Source of the DNA: Heterotrichella gracilis
Taxonomy: Eukaryota > Sar > Xanthophyceae > Tribonematales > Xanthonemataceae
NCBI GenBank assembly: GCA_032358255.1
Contig: JAULBX010001558.1
Span: 62,001-126,000, forward strand
DNA: 64,000 bases
Direction: 5' to 3'
Below, piece by piece: positions 27,000 through 39,100 of the stretch. A model generated the notes under the pieces. It worked only from the letters and a program-made list of their open reading frames with translations, made no database searches and had not been told where the DNA came from. The position numbers and the translations under genes were made by a program. How positions within the stretch are numbered: position 1 is the stretch's first letter; each line of letters starts with the position of its first letter.

Positions 27000-29204
27000 A
27001 TGACGCTAGCACGCTTCGCCACCGTGGCAGGTGTGGGTGCCGCGGCTGTGGCTGTGGCAGCAGCGGCACGCATGCGGAGCGCCGCCCCCCGCCTCGGACG
27101 CTCCTGGCTCCCCATACGCGCACACCACGCAAGCGCCACCACTGACCTCATACCCACACCACCACCGCTAAAGGTGGGTCCAAGAATCCTACCCAGCTGC
27201 TCAATACCCTAGGAAACCCTTTTGCGGCTTTGAGAGCTGGCGCTGGTGGTTAGGGTTTAGGGTTTTGGCAGAGTTTCCGCTGCTGGTGAGGATAAGGGTT
27301 TTGCCAGGCTTAGTTACCCTCCCCATACTCCCCCTCTGTCCCAGGCAAAGACTGTCAGCTCGTGTTTGGGATTTGGAATTTAGGGTTTGGGACAGGGTTT
27401 GTTCACCTTCCCCGCACCCCCAACCCTGGCAGGGTTGTTGCTTACCCTCCCCCCCTCCTCCTACCCCAGGTCAAGGTTGCCCTGTGCCGGCTGGTTTAGG
27501 GGTTAGGGTGTAAGGGTGGGGTTTTGCCTGGCTTTGGTTTAGGGTTTAGGGGCAGGGTTTGCCAGGCTTTACTTACCCTCCCCCTCCCGCTCCCACCCCA
27601 GGTGAAGGTTGCCCTGTGCCAGCTGCTGGTTGGTGCTGACAAGGACAAGAACCTGTCCACAGCAAAGGCAGCCATTGAGGTGCGGGGACCATACCCTAAA
27701 CCCTAAACCTGACAGGCTACCCTGGCTGTCTGCTGCAGAGGTGTCAGCATGGTATGGTAGTTGGTACCATTTGTAGGTTTATGGCTGGACCACCCGCAGG
27801 GGCCCGGCGCGGCTAATTTGCTGATATCTATTTGCCGTTCAGGAGGCAGCGCGCAATGGCGCCCAGCTGGTTGTGCTCCCTGAGATCTGGAACTGCCCCT
27901 ACTCCAACGACAGCTTCCCGCTGTATGCCGAGGACATTGAGGGGGGGGAGTCGCCGTCAAGGGACATGCTGGCAGAGGCTGCCAGGAGCAACCAGGTAAG
28001 TGAAAGAAAGGATTGCCCATCCATAATCCAGCAATCCCCTCGTCCCATCACACACTTGTCCAAATGTGCAAAACACAGACAGATATCCTCCCCTCGCAGG
28101 TGACCCTGGTTGGGGGATCGGTCCCTGAGCGCAGCAACGGCAAGCTGTACAACACCTGCCTGGTGTTCAACAAGGAGGGCCAGCTGCTGGCCAAGCACAG
28201 GAAGCTGCACCTGTTTGATATCCACATCCCCGGGAAAATCACGTTCAAGGAATCCCTGACGCTCACCCCCGGGGAGAGCGTGACGGTGGTGGACACGGAT
28301 GTGGGGCGACTGGGGATCGGCATCTGCTATGACATTCGGTTCCCGGAATTGGCCATGATATACGCGGCAAGGGGGTGCCAGCTGCTGGTGTACCCAGGTG
28401 GGTAGCTGCGAACCCTTGTACCCTTAGATAAATATGACTAGGATCTGATACCATATGCGGGGTGTGCATTAGGGATTGGCATCATGCAGTGTACTGCACA
28501 AAATGTTTTCGAGCTGCTCATTAGTATGCCAGGTGCTGGTGGGCCTGCATCTATAAACCCTAAATCCTAACCATAAAGAGTGTGCCCCCTTCAGAAAACC
28601 CTAAACCCTAAACAGTGTCCTTGCATACGAAAACCTTAAAGAACCCCCTTCACACCCTGCAGGCGCCTTCAACATGACCACAGGCCCCCTGCACTGGGAG
28701 CTGCTGCAGCGGTCCCGCGCCATGGACAACCAGCTGTTTGTGGTGGCATGCTCACCCGCTAGGGTCACGGATGGACCCTACACGGCATGGGGCCACTCCA
28801 CTGCCTGCGGGCCATTCGGAGAGGTGTGTACCCTGCATTTTGTGTCATATAGCTGTGTGCCCCTGTTTGCGCCTCTATAGTTGTCTGCCCCTGATGGTGT
28901 CCTGGTTTTGTTCGCAGCGTGCGCCTTCACTCCTACAATGTATCAACGAGTTCCATTTCCCGTTCAAACGAGTTCCACACCCCTTTCAAATGATTACAGG
29001 TTCAGGGTTTAGGGTATTTATTGTCCAGAGGATAACACTGACGAATCTGCACCCCTTGCTCAGGTTCTGTCCACCACTGGTCATGACCCTGACATCGTGT
29101 ATGCTGACCTGGACTACGCACTGCTGGAGGAGAAGAGGCAGAACCTGCCATTCAGGGAACAGAAGCGGGCAGATTTGTATGATGTGGCGGACAAGACACG
29201 GTGA
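27000..29204 (+). CDS. NIT2: Omega-amidase / NIT2-type nitrilase, organelle-targeted
   Basis: Exons 27000-27173, 27602-27679, 27843-27995, 28100-28397, 28663-28823 and 29064-29204 (TGA) give 334 residues. The catalytic triad is visible: Glu98 (VLPEIWN), Lys170 (HRKLHLFDI) and Cys211 ([13 protein letters not shown]). [17 protein letters not shown] and [17 protein letters not shown] are characteristic of NIT2/omega-amidases, which hydrolyse alpha-ketoglutaramate and alpha-ketosuccinamate to 2-oxo acids and ammonia, repairing side products of glutamine and asparagine transamination. Exon 1 (58 residues) is an Ala/Arg-rich leader ([20 protein letters not shown], then [11 protein letters not shown]), typical of a plastid or mitochondrial transit peptide. 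Plant NLP2-type proteins also carry such leaders. The start is the only ATG ahead of the leader. Confidence 0.93.
27465..27633 (+). repeat. Exon echo before nitrilase exon 2
   Basis: CCCCAGGTCAAGGTTGCCCT followed by GTGCCGGCTGGTT at about 27466-27498 mirrors the true exon start CCCCAGGTGAAGGTTGCCCT followed by GTGCCAGCTGCTGGTT at about 27597-27632. The acceptor is preserved, but the copy meets TAG directly after GGTT. Confidence 0.85.
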
Positions 29205-30040
29205 TGGGGCGATAGGGTTGCCTAGCAAATTACATTGAATGCCTCATGCGCCATGCCATGCGCCACATGGTCACCCTAGGGAGTTTTCGGTTGGATACAT
29301 TGCAATGTGATGCGGCGCCGCGTTGACTGACTCAGTTTTTTCAGGTCTCCGTTTTTTTCAGGTCTGAGACTCTCAATGATTGAACAATACATATCATGAG
29401 TCGTTGAATGTTTGAACAGTACATCCTATGCAGATTAATTGTGTTCTCAAGAACTGTTACAAGTTGTATTGAATATTCGAATTCGAATTTCGAATCAATT
29501 GACAATGCAGTAAATGCCATCATATCCAATGGAATATCTGGGCTGGGCAGCACTCAGGCTGGGCAGCATGGAGGCAAGTAAGACAAGTGCTGTCCTCCCA
29601 AGCTTGTCCTAGGACATTTTTAAATTGTGAATTCATTTAGGCATGATGTCAAGTAGGGCGATGCATCATGACTTATGGGGCCCAACTGGTGGATTAAAAG
29701 TTCATGAAGTAATCGGCAAGTCCTCAGCAAAACATTGAGCAACTGTACCAGCAACTGATTCAGAACTGAGTGGTACTGAGGATTGGCTGGAACTGTTGAA
29801 TACATTAATGTTGTCTAATACGTGGCCAGGCTGTGAGCATGACATTGCACCGCCTGCAGCAACTGGCATTGTGCCATGCCATTTGCATGTGCCTCCAGAT
29901 GGAGAGCCTCAGAGAGGCGCCCCATCCCACTAGCCAAGCTTGCCCCGCCATCGTCAGCAAGAACCAGCTCAGCCACCACACCACCATGAGCTGAGCTGTG
30001 GCCCACGCTGTACGGTGGCACCCACTGGGATGGCGGGCGC
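29205..30040. other. Spacer between convergent nitrilase and tubulin acetyltransferase genes
   Basis: The 3' regions of both genes lie here. A short duplicated phrase (TTTTTTCAGGTCT at about 29336 and 29350) and an ATTCGAATTCGAATTTCGAA string near 29473 are present. I see no gene. Confidence 0.4.
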
Positions 30041-32211
30041 TCAGTTGGTCTGCCATGACAAGCACGATTTGGTCCCAGTCCCTGCACGCTGCAGCCTGGC
30101 CTGGGCCCTGGCTGACACAACATCGTCGTCATCCCCAATGACCGAGGACGCCCTGCTGCTGGCCAGGCTCCCAGTAGAGTATGCGTAGTATGGTCCCGCG
30201 TTGGCTGGCAGAGAGTACGGGTTCATGCTGGGTTGGTGGTGGAGGTGCGCTGAGGTGGTGGAGTAGGGGCTGCGCGCACCGCTGGCAGTGCCATGCTGGG
30301 GGCCAGCAACATCCTGTGCCTGCATGACACAGGCTCACTTGGTCAGCTTGATTTTCTACTTCAGGTTTCAAACTGACTGACTCAGGGATGATACACCTTC
30401 CTGACATAATAGATCCATCCATCAACTTGACGGTGCACCATTGCTTGTGTCGCATACATCCCATGGGCGTGACCTCAGATGGTACGGCCACAACTACATA
30501 TTGAAATAGTGATGTACATGGGCCGTCTGTGCCAGCTACTGCAGTCCGTACCAGTCATAATAAAATATACACACCTGGTTTTGGTATACCCCCGGGTGAC
30601 CCTGATCCGCCATACTGGAATGACTGCCATTGTGGGGGAACGCAGTGGATGCTGAGCCATTCCCAATGCTGCGGCTGCTGCATGGCGTCTGAGTCCCGCT
30701 CGTAGACTCTGCATAGTGTGAGCCACCCATGTTCAACCTCAACCTGCCATCACTGCGCGCTTGCAGGCGGGACTGTCTGCTGCGATCGTCCTGTGCAACC
30801 CACGAGATTAATAATTAATCACATGTGATCTGATCTCATAATTTGGAGGAAAGTACAGAATTTGTCCGTCAGACAGATCATGTGCAGCTGGGTCACCCAA
30901 TGATTTAGACATGCTTTCAGAGCATGCAGAGTGCGGCACCCGTACCTGATACCTTGTTTTGCCATGGGTGACCGTGGAGCAGCGCTGGAAAAATGGGGCA
31001 AAAATTACAAACTTGTTCTGCTGTGGTACTACATCCGCCAGCCCTGTACAGTGAAGACATTAACAGGGCTTAGGGTTGGGTGTTTGGGATTGACTTGCAG
31101 GGCCCTGGGGTTTGGGTTTTCTGTGTCGTGTGTGTCAATCGAGAAAGCCTGTGTTACTGATTTCAACAAAGCCAACCAAATACTGTGTACCTCAAGGGTG
31201 GTACATGCACAGCAGCTCACCATAGTGCTTGGCCAGAAACTCCAAGCATTTTGCAGAGGGAAGGTCGTACGCAATAGCATCGGGTGTCAAGCCTTCAACT
31301 TGAAGGACATGCTGTAGGAACACACCCATATGTATGAGCCAGTCTGGCAAGGATACAGCCATGGGCAGGAGGATCTAACAGCTTCAAGTTCAACTGTATT
31401 ACCTCGAATAGAGCTTTTCCATATCCCTGTCGCTGGTAGTTCTCATGGACGTAGAAGTCGAGCAAGCATATTGGCTCAGCTTCAGTATAGTTTGCGAGTG
31501 GGTCGTGCAGGAACAGTTTCCTCTTCCCAACCTTGATGCCTCCAATCACAACAGTCCTGTGCAGTTGTATGAGTAGTCAAGACCGTGCACATGAGTATCT
31601 AAGGTTTGTCATCTTGAACTATACCCAAACCCTATAAGTTGCACATTTTTTGCGCACCTGGTACTGCTTGGCCTGAGGGCCACGATGTACACTCTCTGAT
31701 CACTGGCAAGTATTTTTTCAAGGCTTGTGACTGAGCTTGGGATGTTCTGCAAGAGGGGCCCGCCACAGGGTCAATACCTTGCTGTAACCACAGTGGTGTG
31801 AGACAGGGCATTCTTACAACTACAGGTGCGGCAGTGTGGACACAGAAAACAGGGGATTGCATAAAATCACCTGTGCTTTTGCTGAGAGCACACCAAACGT
31901 CTGCAGTATGTCGGCAAGTCGTGATTTGGCCTCGTTTCCAAGGTTGGCTGGAATGCCAGGACATGCCAAGTTGGTCAGCATCGGCTGTCAAGGAAAGGAA
32001 ACACGTTGCAAGCAGTGCTGTGAACGCTAATCAATAACAGAGGTTTCTTACCTATCCTTTGACGGTCCCAAACAGAGATCAGCTCGGACTGCACAGTGCA
32101 CAGAGTTGTCAGTTGCTACGAAGGTGTTTTAAACAGGCACAGAACACCATGTTCATCGCGCAGGCAGCATACCTCGGCAGGCAGGCCAGCCACTGCGAAG
32201 GGAAACTCCAT
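30041..32211 (-). CDS. ATAT1: Alpha-tubulin N-acetyltransferase (MEC-17 family)
   Basis: The enzyme acetylates Lys40 of alpha-tubulin inside microtubules, mainly axonemal ones. Exons on the minus strand: 32211-32173, 31984-31871, 31746-31658, 31556-31403, 31311-31221, 31028-30946, 30790-30575 and 30319-30041. They join in frame to about 354 residues. The start MEFPFAVAGLPAE matches animal ATAT1. GIKVGKRKLFLHD, then CLLDFYVHENYQRQGYGKAL, contains the conserved catalytic Asp and the acetyl-CoA loop (QRQGYG). LPSAKCLEFLAKHY and PQQNKFVIFAPFFQ close the domain. The Ser/Gly-rich C-terminus is not conserved. A possible extra 37-base exon at 32088-32052 (codes SELISVWDRQRI) would break the frame, so its use is unclear. 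Vascular plants lack this gene; ciliated algae have it. Confidence 0.92.
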
Positions 32212-32727
32212 ACGACTTGCTGGCACACCACGAGAAGAGGTGAAGACCAACGTCCTTTTTGCTTCAGGGATTTGCCAGTGGGCTCACACTCGAGACAGAA
32301 AAGCACCCACACGACAGGGAACCTCGAACACAGATCCACACAGCCTACGATGTGATGAAGCAGGAATAGGATACACTGTTGCGAAGGTGGCGGCTTTGTG
32401 GGGCTTTGTCAATGGTTTCATCCCCAACTTGATTCAATCTTGCGCCAAGGAAGCTGGGCAGAGGCAGGGGTGTAATTACAATCAATGGAAAACCTGCCCA
32501 CTGGGCCCAGTGCAGAGCCAAGCGTTGCTGCCAAGCGTTGGCCTTGCCTCCAGGGGCAACCGCTGCAAAAGTTGGACAGTGCTTGGCTGCCAATAACGAC
32601 TGCGCTGCACAACCTCGCGCGCTCGTGAACATGACCCAATTTCGAGCCCTGCTTCGACCCACATTGGTTGGCTTAGCCTAGTAGGCAAAATAGCACACAC
32701 CACTCGGGGCCAACGCACGGACCCAGT
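32212..32727. promoter_or_regulatory. Divergent promoter region (ATAT1 / secreted protein)
   Basis: About 516 bases separate two start codons that point outward. Both promoters must lie here. No specific motif is recognised. Confidence 0.4.
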
Positions 32728-35226
32728 ATGCACGAGAACTCGGATGGGAGGCTGCCGCTCGTAGCTAGGATGTTGATGTTTCTGCTTGTCCTGGTCAGCG
32801 TGCAACCCACGCTGGCTGCCACCAACTCGCAGGGCATGCTCGAAGGTGGGTGGGTGGCAGGGTGAAGCGGCATGCCCCCTTCGATGCACCGGCATGTCCC
32901 CACTTTCTGCTGTTGCAACGCCAACCATAGCCCGTTAGGAGCTCTTATACCCTGCAATCTTCCCGCTGGCTGGTTTAAAATCTTGTTTCAAGCCCCTGAA
33001 CCATGTTTTGGCAGCCAGTTTGTGCTGAAGTGCACCATCCCACCCCTCTGTGCGCAGCTTTCCACGCTTTCCTCCAAGATGCCGCCAACGGCAGCGCCTC
33101 AACCCCCACACCAAGTGACCTCATAGCCACGCTGACGGAGATGGCGCCGCTCACCCACCCGTTCTACACGACACAGGGTACAGCAACTGAGCCACCACCC
33201 ACTTGCATGCATGCTGTGAAAGGGTTGTGTGCCACGATTGCAGGGCCCAACAACTACTAAGCCCCATAACATGTTACAACACTAGGCCGTGCTCTGAATA
33301 GTCAAAATCCACTTGTAATCACTTCTATTTGCATCTGGAATCTCATGCTGGCTTCTTGCTGGGTTCCCCATCAATTTCCCTTGTGACCAAACCCGCTGCA
33401 CCCCCCCCAGGTGTGCGGAGCTTGGCCACACAGTCAACAACAAGGCAACTCATCGTGAGTATGATCTCATCCATCCACCCTGAATTGAAATTTTAATAAG
33501 TGATCCATAGAAGTTGTTAAGGTGGTGCTGCCTGCGTTTAGGGTTTAGGGTGTGAACAGTTTAGGGTTTAGGGTGTGGCAGTGTCCCGCAGTTTACGAGT
33601 AGTTGCCAGATGTTCCTGTCATACGTTGCCAGAGCCTACCAAGCCATTTGTAGAACTTGAGTGGTCAATAAACAGCCCTTGCCCGGTTGCAGAAAAGTGT
33701 GTTGCGGCCGTACGACCTTGTGGCGGGGGGCATGCAGGGTGCCTTCCTGGGACTGGCGGCAAACGCAACAGAAGCCTACAACAACTTCACCACACAGTAA
33801 GGCGCCCGCATTGTGCATCACGCCGTAACATTGGTAGTAACCCCTGATTTTCAAAAGCAGCGTTATCAGTGGCAGGGGCAGTGGTCCATTTCCATTGAAT
33901 TGAATTGGACCGATCAGTACTTGCAATCATTCCAGACCTCTGCCTGACCCCCCACATGGCTAGCGCCCTACCCCACCCCCCACCCCACCCCACCTTCCAC
34001 CCCTCCCAGGTACTGCTCCAATGCCCGCTTCAGCCGCGGCGGTGTCACCGGGACCACCCGTTTTTTCGGTCCCAAGTTCCGGATCGTGCTGTCCCTGGGC
34101 GGGTGCCAGCTGAGCTTCAACACCTCCATCGACACCACCACCCAGGAGCTGGTGCTGCGGAGGGAGCTGGTGTGCCTGGGGCCAAGCCTGACGGTGTCAA
34201 CGGTGCGCGGATATACCCAACAGATGATTTATGAGAATAGCCATCGTGGGTGCTTCACACTGGTGTGCCTGCTCCAAATAATCCCACCGCCACCACCCAC
34301 GCCCCTGCGGGCACCTATACCTAAAGCATTGCCACATGTGCATACAGCTGCCAGCTAGCCATCAAGGCATGTCCAGCTCATCTGCATCATGTCCAGGTAT
34401 TAAATGAATTACTACTTGGACATGTTGCAAGTTGCAATGAGGTACATGAACGGACGTAGTGTACGATAGTGCACTTCACCAGTAATTAGAGAAGAAATTA
34501 GTCCAATAACGCCCTCTCTGCTCCCATCGCGCCAGGCCCCCGCCGCTATCACCTTTGCCGCCATCAGCGCAGCCAACTTTGCCGACCGCTCCTGCCGCAT
34601 TGCACGCAGCTTTGGCACAGGGTTCACCGTCAACCTGCTGCCACCTGGCGAGCAGTTCCACTTCAACAGGTAACACAAAATGCCATACCGCTGGGTAATA
34701 TTAGGAGTATGGCGTTCATTAATAGTTACTTCTATGAGTATGTAACTGCTAGCTAATTAAATAGTCTATTAGTACTTTAATTGCATCATGTGTAGTGCAC
34801 TTTAGCAGTTCATCCAATATGGATGAGTCAGACTGCAGTGCACAATAACAGTCAGCCTTGATATCAGCTGCGCCACTCAGCTCTTTCTGTAATGCAAATT
34901 CTCTGACTTCATGAATGCGCATGTTCATGGACCAGGCTGTATTGTCATTTTAAGTAGTATCATTTCAAAAACAATAATGAGGATATTTATATTTAAAACC
35001 GCCCCATTTTTACAGCATCGACGAGGTCACCCGAGCGGTGGCGCAGCGCAGCTTTGGACTGGGTTTTCCAAAGCTGGTCATCAACAAACCGGCATCCCCC
35101 GCGGCGGGCAGCGGGTCCCTGGGAAACGTCCAAAGCCTGTTGGCACAGCAAATGCAGCAGGAAAGCGCGTGGCAGGGCTTGCTGTCTCAGCCCCTTGGAG
35201 GGGTGGGCGACTGGGGAAACCAGTAG
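32728..35226 (+). CDS. Novel secreted or luminal protein with signal peptide
   Basis: Exons 32728-32845, 33058-33177, 33411-33454, 33693-33796, 34010-34202, 34536-34669 and 35016-35226 (TAG) close in frame to 307 residues. The N-terminus is a signal sequence: a charged start, the hydrophobic core ARMLMFLLVLVSVQPTLAAT, and a likely cleavage after LAA. Possible N-glycosylation sites are NGS, NAT, NFT and NTS. The middle has spaced cysteines (YCSN, GGCQLS, LVCLG, DRSCRI), which fits oxidative folding outside the cytosol. The C-terminal third is Gly/Ser/Gln-rich (GVGDWGNQ end) without a membrane helix. Short beta-like segments (FRIVLSLGGCQLSFNTS) dominate the middle. No family is recognised; it could be a cell-wall, vacuolar or extracellular protein. 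Confidence 0.75.
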
Positions 35227-36199
35227 CCCGGGCTGCAGACCACGGTGGTCAGCGGGCAAGCCTTTGGCAACACAATCAAAGCTCTAGGCTAGGGTTTTAG
35301 TGAACCCATGGGTGGATCCGTTGATATCTTGGATTTCTTGTGAATGGGCAAAGCCGTGACACCGTACATACCGTGCGCCCCTTGGAATTTGGTTACATCC
35401 ATGTGTCACACGTCTGTGGAGGAGAGTATGAAGCATGGCGTGCCACTAGCGGTGCCACCAGCTGGGCCCCTTGTATGCTACTGGCTGTGTGAAGGCCTTT
35501 CACATGCAGGGCATGCCATGGTGCTCTCACAGTGAGCCATGTGCGGCTCAAATGGCCAGCATGCCATGGTCCCTGGCATTGCATGCACTGCGCAGCGCCA
35601 TGCCAAGTTGGTGACCTTGCTTACATGCATGATTGCAATCATCATTGTGTTTGTACTTGCTGCAAATTTTAAAGCTGCAATTGCCCTACGGCTGCCTAAG
35701 TATATTATGCAACTCATGCGCGGCTGCATGCTATATGCATGATGCATAGGACATATGATGTACATCCATTACATTTCACAGCATGCATACATGCTCTCAT
35801 TGCAGACATGATGCTATTGGAATCTCACGCTATTTACTCACGGTATCAAATAAATTGTCAAAATTCTCGTAGTGGGTTGCCCGGTGATTTGAGGCGAGTT
35901 GACGCAATACTTGATGTTAGTTGATATACTGAACAGTTGAACTGCCGAGGATTATGATTTGTAGAGTAACACTGGCATTGATGCAAATCTCAGCTTGAGA
36001 CTACATACACATTAGGCCACTGCGCTCAAATGACACATGTACTGTGAATGGCACAATGTACTACAATGGTTATGAAAGTGTACTACTTTATTGCAAGTTG
36101 AGAAGCCAGGATATCCCCTGTTGTGCCATTGACTCAACACAAGTGCAGTCGCAATTTTTTTATCACATCAATTGCCCTAAGGCTTCCTTCTAAACAGGA
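35227..36199. other. Spacer between convergent genes
   Basis: The 3' flanks of the secreted-protein gene and the coiled-coil gene meet here. The sequence is richer in AT than the exons and has several GCATGC strings near 35585, 35635 and 35735. No coding region is seen. Confidence 0.4.
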
Positions 36200-39100
36200 T
36201 CATCCAATGAAGCTAAACACAGGGTTGCTAAATCCCACCAGACTCGCCAGCGCCGTACTTTGCCCCGTCCCCATCCCCAAACCTGCCCCCATTCCCGAAC
36301 CTGACATCGATCCCTGGGATTGCAGCTGATGCTGCACGAATCCTGCTGTGGTCACAATGTCATCCAGCTCCCGCCTGAAGCGCTCAATCTCGCTGGTCTT
36401 TGCATCCAATGCCTGCTGGTACTGGCGGTGCAGGGCGCTGCTCTGCACATAGGGGAGGGGAGGGGTGGGTGGGTGGGTGGGTATCCACGTGGGGAGCGAG
36501 ATGAGAGGTATTTTTCCAGGGAAAATGATGTCACACATCCAGAGTCTGGGAATGGCCCAGTGTGCTTGCTTGCCAGGCAATACCACAAATAAATCCCGCA
36601 CAACACCACCACCCACCTGCACGTCGTACACCTCCTGTGCCCGCCTCATGAGCTGGCGCACCTCACCCTCACGGGCAGCCTGCGCACGCTCAAGGGCGCT
36701 GACCTGGCGCTCCAGGCGTACAAGCTGCAACACCAAAAGGGGAAGTAAGAGGGAGGGGGGACAAGCGTAGCGAGAAGGGACCAGGGAGACATAACATGCG
36801 CAAGCATACATGGACACCTCATTGGTATAGACGCACTTATGAATGCACAGGCTGCAGGTATGAATGCACAGGCTGACAGGATGCGACATCGACTTATGCC
36901 ATACCAATGTGGCACTGTAAACAAACAAGTTAGATTATTTCAGTTGGAAAGTTAGTTTGACACTCCACCACCCACCTCCGAAGCCGCCGGCGTCCACGGC
37001 GCCCCCGCGCGCGCCCCCCTCAGGTCCTCCTCAAGCATGGCAACCCTGCGCTGCGCCCCATGCGCCTGCGCCTGCGCCGCATCCAGGCGATCCTGCCAGC
37101 GCACCGCCTCCTGGGCCGCAGCCTGCCGCACTGCTGCCGCCAGGTGGGCGGTGGCCTGTGCCTCGAACAGCTGCAGCGCCTGCTTATGCTGCGCCTGCAG
37201 GGATGATGATGGCGTAAAACAAAGCACAAAAATATAAACCAGCAGAAATTTATTTACTTTAAAACTGCAAATCAGTGTTATGGGGGGTCGGGGGACTCAC
37301 AAGGGGAAGGCCCGCTGTACCGGCGGAAGAATCGGTGTTTTTCCCCGAAAACAAGATTGAATAAACAGCAGGCATGACCATGGCCCATACCGACTCCCCG
37401 TGCGCCCTGGTCAGCTAAAACACAAAGAAGCAAAAAACCATTATCTACATCTTATACTTATCATCAATCACCTGTGCCTCCTCTGCCCCCTGCACCGCCT
37501 CCCCGTGCGCCCTGGTCAGCGCAGCCACCTTGGCCTGGGCAGCACGCAGCTCCTCCTCAAGCCGCGCAACCACCGCCGGGTCGTGCTGCTGGGGTGGGTG
37601 GTGGGGTGGTGGGTGGTGTGTGTGTGCCTCCTCCAGCTGCGCCACCAGCTTCTCGTTGGCTGCCGACAGCTCCACCACGGTGCGCTGCAGGGAGGCAACC
37701 ATTTGGGTATCATCGCCTCGGGACGCCTGCGCAATAAGGAGGGCAATATGAGCATGAATGAGCATGTATCCTGCATGTATGAGATTTTTTTCCTGAACAG
37801 TTACGTTTTCATTTTCAATCCAATCCAATCTAATCTAAATGACATGAACATGCATTAATTTTACTATCAATTCAGTTTCATACCTAAAATGTTCTTTTTT
37901 TGCATGCAATCTTGTTTTCAATCTGGTGCTCAATGTCGGTCCCCCACTCCCCACCCCACCTGTGCCCTCATCACCCTCAGCTGCCCTTCTGCTGCCGCTA
38001 GCTGAGCGCTCATCTCCCGAACCACACCCTCCTTGCGCGCCAACTCCCGCTCCAGCCGCACCACTTTAGGGTCTCGGCTAGGGTTTGGTTTCCCCCCCTG
38101 TGTGGCCCGCAGCGGGTCTCTGTTCTCCCCCCCTGTGGTGGCGCCAGCCCCCTTGGCTGGCTTTGTGGCCTCCTGTGGGGGATGGGGGTGGGGGTTGGCG
38201 GGTTAGGGTTAGGGTTTGGGGAGTTGCGGGATAGGTCAGGGTTTCTGACATCCTGTGGCATGGGGGTGAGTGAAGGGCAATGGGGAGATGGTGCCGTGTA
38301 CATGTATGTGCAGGGTAAGGTTACCACCCAACCCTAAACCTTAAACTCTAAACACCACCACGACCAACACCAACGCCAACAACACAACAACACCAACATC
38401 AACACAACCACCCTCACCCCCCACCTGCAGCTTCTCCTCCAGCTCCCTCACCCTCCTCCTATGCACCCCCCTTGCCTCCTCCAGCTGGCGTTCCAGTTCA
38501 CGCACACGGCCCCCGGCACGCCGATTGTGGTCGCTGCTCCTGCACAGGCGCAAGGCAGGGTGTCAGTGCTGTTAGGTAGGCTTACACAGGATTTCTCAGA
38601 CGTTCGATTAAATTGATCAATTGATAGGGTGTCGTGGTGAGGTACTTGTTTAGAGGTTTTCAGATATTGCAAGATGGCGTACGCGCAAAGGAAAATATGT
38701 ATACAAAAAAATTTTGAAAAAAGGAAAAAAAAGACAACCCACAAAATTTAACAGATGCAACATTAGAATGACAAAACCAATTTAATGCCTGCACGCACGA
38801 TGACAGCCTCCTCTCCATGTCCAGCTTTGCCTTCTCAAACTGCTGCTGCAGGGCGCGCGCCTGGCGCTCAGCCGCCTCGTCCCGCTCGCGCAGCGCGGCC
38901 TGGAGGGAGCGCACACGCGCCTGCACCAGGGGAGGGTACAGGGTGCGGGTCACCAAGTGGGGAGAAAATGTGGGGGAAAATTGATTTGTACACGAGGCGC
39001 ATGGTGGAGCAGTGCAAAAGGAGCCTGAAGTTACAATACCATACCGCAAATTGGGAAATAAAAACCGCTTCTTTCTTTCTTCTTCTTACATTTTACCCTT

